Assembly: GCA_049608225.1 (NCBI GenBank)
Contig: JBMYXI010000014.1
Coordinates: 1-57,120 of the forward strand
Origin: Parashewanella sp049608225
Lineage (GTDB): Bacteria > Pseudomonadota > Gammaproteobacteria > Enterobacterales > Shewanellaceae
Reading direction: 5' to 3'
Length of the DNA stretch: 57,120 nt
Below the pieces are notes generated by a model. That model was not told where the DNA came from, made no database searches, and saw only the letters and a program-made list of their open reading frames with translations. The translations under genes and the position numbers were made by a program. Shown in pieces: positions 1-8,820 of this stretch (its first letter is position 1; each line of letters starts with the position of its first letter).

Positions 1-1
1 C

Positions 2-775
2 ACCCGCTCACAATCAAAAGTGAAAAACATTATGGTTGCGGAGCAAGGGGCAGAGTCATTGTTAAACCGAGCCAGAACAAAACGTTGGCATTTTGATGCC
101 AATTCAGGCGAGCTAAAACACATTGAAACCGCCAAGGTTCCTGACAGTATTAACCTGCAAATTTATAACGTGATGAGCGCATTGCATTTGCAGAGATATG
201 CACTGCCTTTTCAACGTGCACTGTTTTTTCTCTCAGGTGTTTTAGGAACTCTAATGGTGGCTTCAGGCGTACATATTTGGCTTAAAAAGCGACCGATAAA
301 AAACAACACGCCACAACATGAGCGTATTGGTTTAACGGTAGCGAAAGCCCTTAATGTGGCAATGCTGATCGGTTTACCTGCGGCTACGGTATTTGCCATG
401 TGGTTAAATCGCCTGATCCCCAGCAGTGTAGATGGACGTTTAACATTAGAAATCAGCGGTTTTTTCTGGTTTTGGTTAGCCACTCTGCTGTACGGATTTG
501 CTCGTAGTTATGACAAGGGGTTGGCTGAACTTTCATTACTTACTGGTGGGTTACTCATTGGTTTATTTATCTACAATGTGCATTTTCTGTATTCGGGTTT
601 AGATACTGAAATAACTTGGCTGTCAACGCCTGTGAGCGTACAAATCATCGACCTTTTCTGCTTTGCTTTAGGCATTATTTTTATCCGATATGGTTACCTA
701 AATTTTATAAAAGAAGCCAAAACAAAATCAGTTGGACATTCAAATGTTAGAGCGAAACAAAAGGTGACTGTCTAA
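2..775 (+). CDS. PepSY-associated transmembrane protein, 5' end outside window
   Basis: The reading frame is open to the left edge, so this is the C-terminal part (about 257 residues) of a longer protein. A GTG at 20 is in frame but is probably internal. The visible part has a short periplasmic stretch (RWHFDANSGEL), a conserved ALHLQRYALPFQRALF segment followed by a membrane helix, and three or four more helices towards the C-terminus. This layout matches PepSY-domain iron-regulated membrane proteins, which accompany TonB siderophore or heme receptors. The stop shares one base with the next start (TAATG at 773-777), which indicates translational coupling in an uptake operon. The family call is fairly sure; the substrate cannot be read. 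Confidence 0.75.
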   Translation, partial: TRSQSKVKNIMVAEQGAESLLNRARTKRWHFDANSGELKHIETAKVPDSINLQIYNVMSALHLQRYALPFQRALFFLSGVLGTLMVASGVHIWLKKRPIKNNTPQHERIGLTVAKALNVAMLIGLPAATVFAMWLNRLIPSSVDGRLTLEISGFFWFWLATLLYGFARSYDKGLAELSLLTGGLLIGLFIYNVHFLYSGLDTEITWLSTPVSVQIIDLFCFALGIIFIRYGYLNFIKEAKTKSVGHSNVRAKQKVTV

Positions 776-1215
776 TGTCCAGCATCATTACTTCCATCCT
801 ATTTAGCTATTTTTCATTGTTGCTCTTTGCCACGAGTAGCGCTCGCTATAGAGCCAGTTTATGGGGGCAATGGTTCAAAGAGCAAGAGCAAAATGATGTT
901 AAACCGTGGCAGTTAATCAGCTTACGAGTCATGGCTTATGTGACTTCTGCTCTGGGTATTTATTTTTTATGTCAGGTGTACGGGCCAACGCTTGGGATAA
1001 GTAATTGGTTTTGTTTAGCGGCAATACTCGCTGTCGGTGTTGTTGTTTCCCTGAGCTACATGTTGTCTAGCTTACTGTTTTTTATGTTTTTCATGTTTTG
1101 TGTTTTTAGTTTTACTAAGTCTGATGTGGTAAGCCAAAAAATTTTAAATCTATTTTTACAAATTGAAAAATACATGGAGTTATTATGTGTCGTTTATTTA
1201 ACCAAACCCCGATAA
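775..1215 (+). CDS. Small multi-pass membrane protein, DUF3325-like
   Basis: 146 residues with an N-terminal hydrophobic helix, a short polar loop rich in charged residues (FKEQEQNDVKPW), a second helix, and a long hydrophobic region that can hold two more. Size, topology and position between a PepSY protein and a TonB receptor resemble the DUF3325/DUF3649-type membrane proteins of bacterial iron uptake operons. The assignment rests on this context, not on a clear motif. It starts on the last base of the upstream stop and its 3' end overlaps the receptor gene by 31 bases, so the three genes are probably one transcript. Function unknown. Confidence 0.6.
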   Translation: MSSIITSILFSYFSLLLFATSSARYRASLWGQWFKEQEQNDVKPWQLISLRVMAYVTSALGIYFLCQVYGPTLGISNWFCLAAILAVGVVVSLSYMLSSLLFFMFFMFCVFSFTKSDVVSQKILNLFLQIEKYMELLCVVYLTKPR

Positions 1216-3200
1216 GCTTAATGATTGCTTCGGCATTGTTGTCGTTCAGTGCTCAAGCTGAGCTGGAGATAAATCAAGATGTTGAGGTGATCACTGTTTC
1301 GGGTTACAAGCAGCAATTGAACCTTGCTCCTGCCTCTATTTCAGTGATTGATGCAGAAGAAATTGAAAACAAGGCGTATGCGGATATTACTCAGGTATTG
1401 CAAGATATCCCTGGATTATTTTCAGAAAGCGGTGCCAATTCCAAAGGCGGCGGCTCAGAAGTCTCTATTCGTGGGTTTGATTCAAAATACAGCTTGATCT
1501 TGGTAAATGGTCGCCCACAAGGCTCATCACAGGCTTATTACAATGGCTTTGGCCGTGGTAACGAATTTGGCTGGTTACCACCATTATCTTCTATTGACCG
1601 CATCGAAGTAGTTCGTGGTCCTATGTCTTCACTTTATGGTTCCGATGCGCTAGGTGGCGTGATTAACGTCATCACAAAACGTTCACAAGACAAATGGACG
1701 GGTGAAGTCAGTATTGTTAAAACCATCGCGGATAGTTCTAAATCAGGTGATTCAGAGCAACTACGCTATTTTGTCAGTGGTCCACTTGCCTCAGAACGTT
1801 TAGTGTTTACTCTGTCAGGTAATGCCTATAAACGCGATGAAGATCAGTTCTTTTATGGTATTAAAAAGAAGGACAATCTTAGTAATTCTGGTCGTTTGGA
1901 TTGGTATTTGAGCGATATGCAATCTCTCTCTTTTGAGGTGGGCGTTGCTAGCCAAGATCAATTTGGAACCGCTAACGTATCCAATGCGCCAAGAAGAGGA
2001 CGCGCATCGGATTCTGCGCTCAAAACCGATCGTGTGTACTATACCATTGGTCATGACATTGCTTGGGGATACTTCGACACCGTTTCGTACTTTCAAAGTG
2101 AAAAGGTCGAAATGAATGATTCGAGCTATGACTCTGAATACATTCGTCATACTTTTAACACACAAACCACTTTTCCACTGGATTTTGGTAAGTTGGTTGC
2201 AGGCGGGCAGTATAAGTACCAAGAAGCCGATCACAGTGCTCGTAGTTTAAGCAGAGGTGGCACCAAAGGTATCTATAGCCGTTCTGAGTATGCAGTATTC
2301 GGTGAAATGCACTGGGAAATCAGTGAAGATTTTAATCTAACCGGCGGACTGCGTTATGTTAATGATGAGTTCTATGGTGGCGAGGTGATCCCGCGTGCCT
2401 ATGCGGTATATCAGTTAAGTGAGCAGTTCACGTTAAAAGGTGGTGTGAGCAAGGGCTACATTACGCCAGATCTAAATAAAGGTGACAGTGCGTGGGTTGA
2501 AGGTTACGGTGGCGGCGATCCATATTCACGCGCATTTGGTAACAGTGATCTAAAACCTGAATCAAGCACGAACTATGAGATGGCTTTGTTATGGGATAGT
2601 GAAAACTGGGCGGCCGATGTTACTGTTTACCAAAGTGATTTTAATGACAAGATTGTGAATGCCAGCATTTGCGATGTGCGTCGCAATCCTGATTATGACA
2701 GAAATAACCCGTCAGGTTGTGAACGTGTGATGAATTTCCCTGAGCCTTTGCATCGAGTTATTCAAACACAAAATGTTGACGAGGCAGAACTTAAAGGCGT
2801 TGAAAGCTCATTGCGATACAGCAAAGACAGTTTGAGTATCAACCTCAACCATACCTTTACCGACAGTGAGCAATTGACCGGGCGAAGAGCGGGCTTTGCA
2901 TTAAATAATACGCCTAAGCATATGGTCAACTTAGGTCTTAATTGGTCGATGACTGATTCATTTAAGGTATGGGGAAGAATTAAATATCGCAGCATTTCGT
3001 TAACCACTTCTGGTCGAAGAGGTGATGTTGAAGTGCCTGCGTATACCATGGCGGATATTGGTGCTAATTACGATTTAACCCAGTATCTCAATGTTTATGC
3101 AGCGATTAATAATCTCAACAATAAAACCATTGATTACGATACCTACTTCAAGACATTAGAAGGTCGTCGTTTCTCATTAGGCATTAGAGCTAAATTCTAA
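1185..3200 (+). CDS. TonB-dependent outer membrane receptor (catecholate/heme type)
   Basis: 671 residues. A signal peptide ending SAQA is followed by a TonB-box-like stretch (EVITVSGYK), a plug domain with the usual VEVVRGP-SSLYGSDALGGVINVIT signature at about residues 143-170, and a beta-barrel ending in an aromatic C-terminus (AKF). The length suits the CirA/FepA class of siderophore receptors. The ATG at 1185 has a TGGAGT ribosome site at 1175-1180. It lies within a run of PepSY, DUF2271 and DUF4198 genes, a grouping typical of iron or heme acquisition. A strong hairpin with a T-run follows at 3212-3248. The ligand cannot be deduced. No Fur box can be judged because the operon promoter is outside the window. 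Confidence 0.88.
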   Translation: MCRLFNQTPISLMIASALLSFSAQAELEINQDVEVITVSGYKQQLNLAPASISVIDAEEIENKAYADITQVLQDIPGLFSESGANSKGGGSEVSIRGFDSKYSLILVNGRPQGSSQAYYNGFGRGNEFGWLPPLSSIDRIEVVRGPMSSLYGSDALGGVINVITKRSQDKWTGEVSIVKTIADSSKSGDSEQLRYFVSGPLASERLVFTLSGNAYKRDEDQFFYGIKKKDNLSNSGRLDWYLSDMQSLSFEVGVASQDQFGTANVSNAPRRGRASDSALKTDRVYYTIGHDIAWGYFDTVSYFQSEKVEMNDSSYDSEYIRHTFNTQTTFPLDFGKLVAGGQYKYQEADHSARSLSRGGTKGIYSRSEYAVFGEMHWEISEDFNLTGGLRYVNDEFYGGEVIPRAYAVYQLSEQFTLKGGVSKGYITPDLNKGDSAWVEGYGGGDPYSRAFGNSDLKPESSTNYEMALLWDSENWAADVTVYQSDFNDKIVNASICDVRRNPDYDRNNPSGCERVMNFPEPLHRVIQTQNVDEAELKGVESSLRYSKDSLSINLNHTFTDSEQLTGRRAGFALNNTPKHMVNLGLNWSMTDSFKVWGRIKYRSISLTTSGRRGDVEVPAYTMADIGANYDLTQYLNVYAAINNLNNKTIDYDTYFKTLEGRRFSLGIRAKF

Positions 3201-3211
3201 TTGTTATTACC

Positions 3212-3248
3212 AAAAAACTCAGCTCATATTTTATGAGGTGAGTTTTTT
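3212..3248 (+). terminator. Rho-independent terminator after the TonB receptor
   Basis: AAAAAACTCA and TGAGTTTTTT arms enclose a second pairing (CTCATA/TATGAG), giving about 16 base pairs with one mismatch, an AT loop and a T6 run. It sits 11 bases after the receptor stop. It probably reduces expression of the downstream PepSY/DUF2271/DUF4198 genes. Confidence 0.85.
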
Positions 3249-3279
3249 GCGGTTATATCAGCAGCAAAAAGGAAGTCCA

Positions 3280-3909
3280 TTGAGATTACTCACATCAAAA
3301 AGCACACAAGTGTGGTCACGACGACTTCATATCTATATTTCTATGGCGTTACTGTTTGTTGTGCTTTTTTATGCAACAACGGGTATTACGTTAAATCGCC
3401 CCGAACTGTTTGAAGCAAAAGCAACGGTGACACGAGTCGAGACTCAGCTGGCGAATGAGTTTTTTACAATCGAGAACAACGACTTGGTGGTTGATGAACA
3501 AGCATTAAAAATATTTATTGATAGTCATACCAATGTCTCAGGTATTGCTTCCCAGCTTGATATTTATAGTGAAGTGTCAGGTGATGCGTTGGTCACAGGC
3601 GAAGTCTCATTAAACTACAAAGGGCCAGGATACAACGCTACGGTATTTATCGACTTGGTGAATAATACCCTAGAGATCGAAGCGACCGATTACGGCTTGA
3701 TCGCTTTGCTCAATGATCTTCATAAAGGCCGAAATACAGGCCATGTTTGGAAGTGGTTTAATGATGTTGTTGCCGTGCTTATGATCCTATTTGTGTTAAC
3801 CGGATTGTGTTTACTGCTTCCTAAGACAAAGACCCTCAAAACTGCCCTCAAATGGACGCTACTGGGTAGCAGTATCTCGCTACTCATTTTTTGGCTGACA
3901 GTGCCTTAA
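3280..3909 (+). CDS. PepSY-associated TM helix protein (short form)
   Basis: About 210 residues. One membrane helix near residues 16-36 is followed by a periplasmic domain (residues about 40-150), the conserved LNDLHKGRNTGHVWKWFND motif, and two C-terminal helices. This is the compact PepSY_TM type found with TonB receptors and DUF2271/DUF4198 genes. A longer frame could begin with GTG at 3238, but that codon lies inside the upstream terminator. The in-frame TTG at 3280 follows AAGGAAG at 3269-3275 and is preferred. It may help reduce or pass iron across the inner membrane; that role is inferred from family context. Confidence 0.75.
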   Translation: MRLLTSKSTQVWSRRLHIYISMALLFVVLFYATTGITLNRPELFEAKATVTRVETQLANEFFTIENNDLVVDEQALKIFIDSHTNVSGIASQLDIYSEVSGDALVTGEVSLNYKGPGYNATVFIDLVNNTLEIEATDYGLIALLNDLHKGRNTGHVWKWFNDVVAVLMILFVLTGLCLLLPKTKTLKTALKWTLLGSSISLLIFWLTVP

Positions 3910-3929
3910 CTCATGGTATAGGAACAATA

Positions 3930-4448
3930 ATGAAAAATCGTTTATTTAAAACGGCATTGATGATCTTGGCGACAACGCCACTGTTTGTCAGTGCCAAAAA
4001 CTTACCTAAGTCAGCTAAATTGGCTTTCCAATTCGAATTACCCAAAATCGAGACATCAAACTATGAGCGACCGTATGTCGCTGTATGGCTAGAAAACAAA
4101 GACAGGCAATCAGTGAAAACCATTGAGCTTTGGGTCGGGGAAGATGAATGGCTAAAAGATTTACGCAGCTGGTGGCGGAAAGTAGGGCGCTATGACAAAC
4201 AGCTTGTCGATGGCGTTACGTCTGCAACACGCCCTGCGGGAAAATATCGCTTTATCTGGGACGGTAAAGACGACAAAGGCAATCTATTACCTCAAGGTGA
4301 ATACACATTGCATGTTGAAGTGGTTCGAGAGCATGGTGGGCGAAATTATTTAAGACAAAAAATGATGCTGTCTGACTCACCAAAAAGCTATCAGCTACAA
4401 CCAACGGCTGAAACGGGTGATATTTCTGTCACTTACAGTGTTCGATAG
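3930..4448 (+). CDS. DUF2271 exported protein
   Basis: 172 residues with a signal peptide ending VSA. The body is beta-rich, with a conserved YVAVWLEN segment, an LWVGEDEWLKDLRSWWRK segment (residues about 65-85) and FIWDGKDDKGN. These are hallmarks of DUF2271 periplasmic proteins. An AGGAAC ribosome site at 3920-3925 supports the ATG at 3930 over an earlier in-frame start that would overlap the previous gene. Next to DUF4198 and PepSY genes it belongs to the uptake operon. Its molecular role is unknown; the fold may bind metal or redox partners. Confidence 0.8.
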   Translation: MKNRLFKTALMILATTPLFVSAKNLPKSAKLAFQFELPKIETSNYERPYVAVWLENKDRQSVKTIELWVGEDEWLKDLRSWWRKVGRYDKQLVDGVTSATRPAGKYRFIWDGKDDKGNLLPQGEYTLHVEVVREHGGRNYLRQKMMLSDSPKSYQLQPTAETGDISVTYSVR

Positions 4449-4496
4449 CTCAAATAACTCAATTCATAAAAGACATTTAACATGGAGTTTCATCAA

Positions 4497-5327
4497 GTGA
4501 AAAAATTATATAACTCAGCGTTACTAACAGCGATGTTGGCCTTAACCAATACGGTATCTACCACGGTGAGCGCACATTCTAGAGTCGTCATTCCATCTCA
4601 TTTTACTATCTCAAAGACGGGTGGTGATTGGGTGACGTTTGATATTACAGGAACAGAAAGCACCTTTGTATTTGATAAAACGGGTGGCAACGCTGCACCT
4701 GAAATTGTTCTCCCTAATGGTCAAATTGCTTCCCCTGATATGGTGATACGAGGTCAACGTCGTTCTGTATTTGATTTTCGCTTTAGACAACAAGGCACCC
4801 ATAAAGTGGTCAATAAAGCGGATCCAAAATTCATCACTTTTTATAATGTGAGTACTCATAAAAAACCGAAAAGAATACGTGTTAATAAAACTGAGCGTGA
4901 TCGCTTATTACCAGAAGGAGCAACCAACATAAGATCAATCATGAGCCACACTCGCTCAGAAACTTATGTCACGGTTGGTAGACCAACGGATTCAGTATTT
5001 AAGATTGACGGTAATCTACTTGAAATGAAACCGATCACTCATCCATCGGATATTATTGAAGGTGAGCCGGTTACCATGCAGTTTTATTACAACGGTAAAG
5101 TCAAGCCGAGAATTGAGGCTGTGATCATTCGAGATGGCACGCCTTATCGTAATAACCAAGAAGAAATAGTACTAACCAGTGATAAAGACGGAAAAATTAC
5201 CTTTACCCCGCCTGTGGCTGATCGTTATCTAATGAAAGCAAGCTATAAGTCTGAAGCAAAAAAACATCCTCTTGCTGACACCATCTATAGTAACGTGCAT
5301 CTTACCTTTGAAGCGGCTTTGAGATAA
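4497..5327 (+). CDS. DUF4198 exported protein
   Basis: 276 residues when started at the GTG at 4497, which gives a clean signal peptide (MKKLYNSALLTAMLALTN to VSAHS) and has TGGAGT at 4483-4488. The ATG at 4482 would place the ribosome site inside the coding region. The mature protein starts with His (AHSRVVIPSHF) and carries the beta-sandwich repeats of DUF4198, a family often encoded with nickel, cobalt or iron transport genes. Last gene of the uptake operon. A periplasmic metal-handling role is likely by context only. Confidence 0.8.
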   Translation: MKKLYNSALLTAMLALTNTVSTTVSAHSRVVIPSHFTISKTGGDWVTFDITGTESTFVFDKTGGNAAPEIVLPNGQIASPDMVIRGQRRSVFDFRFRQQGTHKVVNKADPKFITFYNVSTHKKPKRIRVNKTERDRLLPEGATNIRSIMSHTRSETYVTVGRPTDSVFKIDGNLLEMKPITHPSDIIEGEPVTMQFYYNGKVKPRIEAVIIRDGTPYRNNQEEIVLTSDKDGKITFTPPVADRYLMKASYKSEAKKHPLADTIYSNVHLTFEAALR

Positions 5328-5674
5328 TTTGCTACAAATGGTTTGTAAGTATGAACGTATAAGGAAGGTAGGGCAACATGGCCTTCCTTATGCCATACCT
5401 TAAAGTTATGCCTCATAAACTTTAATGATTATGCAAATAGCATATTTCACAGTATTTATTATTCTTTCAAATCAAAAGTGAAATCATTACAAAATGCGAA
5501 AAGTGTTCGAATCCTCCCATCTGTCTCTAAAGATAAACATACCCTAGATAATAGATTAAACCGATATACGCAATAAAGTGTGAACTGTTTTACGGTTTTT
5601 GTAGCGATTTGTGCAATGTATTCTTAGCGCAACAGTTAGAGAACACACCATTGCGAAAGTGGGATGGAGCTTTT
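5328..5674. other. Intergenic region with a 10-bp inverted repeat
   Basis: No gene is supported here. ATAAGGAAGG (5359-5368) pairs with CCTTCCTTAT (5382-5391) around a 13-base loop. No T-run follows, so it could be a weak terminator or a transcript-end stabiliser for the uptake operon. The rest is AT-rich and presumably holds the promoter of the DsbA-like gene. An open frame from 5609 is only an N-terminal extension of that gene without its own ribosome site. Confidence 0.5.
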
Positions 5675-6322
5675 ATGCAACAACAATTCAAACTTCATTT
5701 TGTAGTCGATCCACTTTGTGGATGGACCTATGCAGCAGGTCCACTAATGGAGCAAAGTTTATCTATACCGAACCTCTTAGTGCAGGTTCATGGCGGTGGC
5801 ATGCTAACGGGGGATAGAAGACGCCCAGTAACACAAGAATGGCGGGACTTTGTACGTCCGCATGATTTGCGAATTGCAAAAATCAGTGGGCAGACTTTTG
5901 GGGAGGCTTATTACGATAAGTTACTCAGCGATACCTCTATTGTCTTGGACTCCACTCCCGCAACCATTGCTATTTTGTCAGCTCAAGAAATTGCGAGGCT
6001 TGGTGTTCAAATGTTGAACCGAGTTCAGTATGCCTACTTTGGTGAAGGACAGAAGATTTTTGACATTGATACCTTGATCAAACTTGCGGTAGGACTTGGC
6101 ATCGACCAAAACAGCTTCAAAAAAGCTTACGTCGAAAGCGAAAAACGTATCCCACAACATTTCAACCAAACAAGCGAATTATTACGCCAAATAAATGGTC
6201 AGGGCTTTCCTTCAGCAGCATTAGAAGTCAATGGCCAATACCAACCTTTGGATATCAGTCGTTACTACGGCAAACCTCAAGAATGGCTTGAATATTTACA
6301 TAGTGTGAATCCATCAATTTAA
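5675..6322 (+). CDS. DsbA-family thioredoxin-fold protein with single-Cys motif
   Basis: 215 residues. The N-terminus FVVDPLCGWTYAAGPLM matches the DP-C-x-W-x(W/C) active-site strand of DsbA-like (FrnE/YwbO-type) proteins. It has only one cysteine (C-G-W-T), so a normal two-cysteine disulfide exchange is not possible at that site. The C-terminal part has the cis-proline region (GQGFPSAALEVNGQ) and the helical insertion of the family. No signal peptide is seen, so it is cytoplasmic. ATG at 5675 with TGGAG at 5665-5669. It is followed 28 bases later by the MBL-fold and SnoaL genes, likely one operon. A glutathione-S-transferase-like or isomerase role is possible. Confidence 0.75.
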   Translation: MQQQFKLHFVVDPLCGWTYAAGPLMEQSLSIPNLLVQVHGGGMLTGDRRRPVTQEWRDFVRPHDLRIAKISGQTFGEAYYDKLLSDTSIVLDSTPATIAILSAQEIARLGVQMLNRVQYAYFGEGQKIFDIDTLIKLAVGLGIDQNSFKKAYVESEKRIPQHFNQTSELLRQINGQGFPSAALEVNGQYQPLDISRYYGKPQEWLEYLHSVNPSI

Positions 6323-6350
6323 TCTCGAAATACAGAGGAGTCGAGAAACA

Positions 6351-7226
6351 ATGAAAATCGTAAACCTAATTAAAACCACATTGGCATTTATCGCCATATC
6401 ATTTTCTGTTGCAGTAAATGCAGCAGATAAACCTTTAAAACTAGACGTTTACCAAGCCGACGGTAACAGTTTTTATGTATCTTCTGTCATCGTAACGGGA
6501 AAAACGGAAGCTGCATTAATTGACGCACAATTTACCAAGGCTGATGCTCATCGAGTTGTAGCAAAGATCTTAAATAGCGGCAAAAAACTGACCACGGTTT
6601 ATGTCAGTCATGGCGATCCTGATTACTACTTTGGCTTGCAAGTGATCAAGCAGGCATTTCCTAATGTGAAGGTCTATGCAACTAAAGAAACCTTGAAGCA
6701 CATTAAAGCAACAGTACAAAAGAAACTGGATTTCTGGGGACCAAAACTGGGCATGAATGCACCAGCAAAAATTGTGATGCCAGAACTGCTTAAGGGCGAT
6801 ACGCTAACCGTTGATGGCGAAAAGCTTAAAGTTGTTGGTCTTAATAACCACCCTAAGCGCACTTTTGTCTGGATCCCATCTATTAAAGCTGTAGTTGGTG
6901 GTGTTCCTGTCTATGGCAATGTTCACCTTTGGATTGCGGATGCCGGCACGAAAGCGCAGCGTAAAACTTGGATGAGCATTCTTGATGAAATTACAAGCTT
7001 AAAGCCAAAAGTCGTGATCCCAGGCCATGCTACTACTGATACATCTATGAACATGAAATCGGTTGAGTTCACTCGTAATTACCTGAAAAACTATGAAAAA
7101 GCATTGGCGAAATCTGACAACTCTAAAGAATTGATTGATGCTATCAACAAAAAGTATCCGAATGCGGTATTACCAATCGCACTACAGATTGGCGCTAAGG
7201 TAGCGACCGGAGAAATGAAATGGTAA
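6351..7226 (+). CDS. Exported metallo-beta-lactamase-fold protein with degenerate metal site
   Basis: 291 residues with a signal peptide ending VNA (about residues 1-24). The core fold is visible: IDAQFTKADA after strand 3, YVSHGDPDYYFGL at residues 84-96 and PGHATTD near 224-230. The usual HxHxDH zinc motif is replaced by H-G-D-P-D-Y, losing two histidines, while the PGH histidine (226) remains. A subset of MBL-fold proteins has this form, and single-metal or altered chemistry is expected. It overlaps the next gene by seven bases (ATGGTAA), so they are co-translated. Substrate unknown. Confidence 0.8.
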   Translation: MKIVNLIKTTLAFIAISFSVAVNAADKPLKLDVYQADGNSFYVSSVIVTGKTEAALIDAQFTKADAHRVVAKILNSGKKLTTVYVSHGDPDYYFGLQVIKQAFPNVKVYATKETLKHIKATVQKKLDFWGPKLGMNAPAKIVMPELLKGDTLTVDGEKLKVVGLNNHPKRTFVWIPSIKAVVGGVPVYGNVHLWIADAGTKAQRKTWMSILDEITSLKPKVVIPGHATTDTSMNMKSVEFTRNYLKNYEKALAKSDNSKELIDAINKKYPNAVLPIALQIGAKVATGEMKW

Positions 7227-7687
7227 AGGCAGTAAATGTACTTGCAATTATATTTTGCTTAATGGCAAGCACGGCTTTTGCGGGGGAGAGAATGACAAAT
7301 CTGGACATCGTTAAAAGTACGTATGAAGGTAAAAACTCTACTGAAAATGGGAAAAATCTACAGCGATACGTAGCAGATAATGTCCGCTGGACAGAAGCCG
7401 CAGGTTTTCCTTATGCAGGAACGTATGTTGGGTTCAAATCCATTGCGAAAAACGTTTTTCAGCGCTTGGGTTCAGAATGGGATAACTACAAATTTGTTGT
7501 TGAAGACTATGTGGCAAGCGGCGACAAAGTGGTTGCTTACGGAACCTACTCAGGTACTTACAAGGCAACAGGAAAATACTTTGAAGCCAGAGTTGCTCAC
7601 TTGTGGAAGTTGAAAAATGGAAAAATCATCAGCTTCGAGCAATTCGTCGACAGTAAAACCGTTGACGACGCTATTGTGAGTAAATAA
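7220..7687 (+). CDS. Secreted SnoaL-like / NTF2-fold protein
   Basis: 155 residues. A signal peptide ends AFA, then comes a single NTF2-like cone domain: a long first helix (MTNLDIVKSTYEG), VRWTEAAGFPYAGTYVGF, and the terminal strands DKVVAYGTYSGTY and HLWKLKNGKIISFEQFVD. Members of this superfamily are enzymes on small hydrophobic substrates or binding proteins. Its start overlaps the MBL-fold gene, suggesting that both act on the same periplasmic compound. A perfect hairpin follows at 7732-7764. Confidence 0.8.
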   Translation: MVKAVNVLAIIFCLMASTAFAGERMTNLDIVKSTYEGKNSTENGKNLQRYVADNVRWTEAAGFPYAGTYVGFKSIAKNVFQRLGSEWDNYKFVVEDYVASGDKVVAYGTYSGTYKATGKYFEARVAHLWKLKNGKIISFEQFVDSKTVDDAIVSK

Positions 7688-7731
7688 CTACGAGGGAGCG
7701 TTCAGAGTTGGGTTGAACAATGCTCTCTTAT

Positions 7732-7764
7732 ATGAAAGGGTTACCAATAAAGTAACCCTTTCAT
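7732..7764 (+). terminator. 13-bp perfect hairpin after the DsbA/MBL/SnoaL operon
   Basis: ATGAAAGGGTTAC pairs fully with GTAACCCTTTCAT around a 7-base loop, 45 bases after the stop. There is no long T-run, so termination efficiency is uncertain. Confidence 0.6.
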
Positions 7765-7865
7765 GTTAATTCAAGCTGTTATCCTGAAAATAATACTGTG
7801 CGCTGGCTACAGATCATTGCCGAATACACCAAGTTAAAAAATCAATTTAGTCGTAAGGTTTTTAA

Positions 7866-8441
7866 ATGAATAAGATTACATTTGTCTTCATTTTAATCGC
7901 AGTTGCTTTAATCGGTTGTGCTTCTGTAAATGCAGACTCTGATGGAAAAAATACCTTAAGCTCTGTATCTAATCCTCAAGAAGCCAATAGTCAATTTCTT
8001 GAGCTGCTTCAAAATGAGATAACAAACCGTGCATTTGCTTACGAAACCATCTCTACTGAATCTCGTAGAAATCCAGAAAGCAAATTTTGGAAAGCCCTAT
8101 TGGAATTGGAAACGCTGACCAAAGCTAAGTTTGAAAGTGCCTCTAAAAAATACCAGCTTTCACCGAATAAATTTGTCGTCTTTTTTAAATCCATGGTGAG
8201 TAATACCACGTTATTTATCGCACCTGAAACCTCTTTAAAAAAGATCAGTAGTGCAACGGATGAATATTTAGTTGAGCTAAAAAAATTGCAAAATTACTGT
8301 CCTGTTACTGAAACGGATTTTTGTCGCTATGTAATACAACAAGAGAAAATTCATTCAATCGCGTTGAAGTCTATGGTCAATGGTAATGAAAAGTTGGCGG
8401 TAAAAACGATAAATGTATTCGTGAAAAAACATAAAGATTGA
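7866..8441 (+). CDS. Hypothetical lipoprotein
   Basis: 191 residues. The N-terminus is a type II signal with the lipobox ALIGC (Cys 18), so the mature protein should be lipid-anchored. No Asp follows the Cys (C-A-S), so it may be sorted to the outer membrane. The remainder is mainly helical and charged, with two later cysteines in NYCPVTETDFC that could pair. AAGG at 7855-7858 precedes the ATG. It stands alone. No family recognised. Confidence 0.65.
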   Translation: MNKITFVFILIAVALIGCASVNADSDGKNTLSSVSNPQEANSQFLELLQNEITNRAFAYETISTESRRNPESKFWKALLELETLTKAKFESASKKYQLSPNKFVVFFKSMVSNTTLFIAPETSLKKISSATDEYLVELKKLQNYCPVTETDFCRYVIQQEKIHSIALKSMVNGNEKLAVKTINVFVKKHKD

Positions 8442-8820
8442 ATCAGCGGGAGGGGGAAATGCAACTCTCTCGGTACTCAATATCTAAAATATCATCTAAA
8501 TGAATTTATATAGTGCACAAGATTGGCCATTAATTTGTTGATTTATTGGTGTTATTTTATCGATTTTTACGAGTATGGCTATTAAGGCTGACGTTGATAC
8601 GCTTGCAGAATTCCACGTCGCTGTTCATCAGGCTAGAATACAAGCTGTTTCTATCGTTATATTTTTAAGGCTTTATATACTATGAAAATCATTCGCTCTA
8701 CCGATTAAATGCTAGACAAATCGAAGGGGTAAAATAGAATATTCTCTGCTTGCTGTAGGTTTAATGGTGATTAGTGCATTGTAGCCGTTGCATAAGTAGC
8801 AAAAATCGGAGGAGTTGTTC
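8442..8820. other. Intergenic, no gene supported
   Basis: AT-rich stretch with stop codons in all frames. The only protein-like piece is a frame of about 36 codons from ATG 8575 (MAIKADVDTLAEFHVAVHQ...). It lacks a ribosome site and may be decayed coding DNA. GGAGGAG at 8806-8812 serves the next gene. Confidence 0.4.

Noticed and set aside
5609..5674. Upstream start of the DsbA-like gene
   Set aside because: TGGAG lies right before the ATG at 5675; the extension is unlike the family start.
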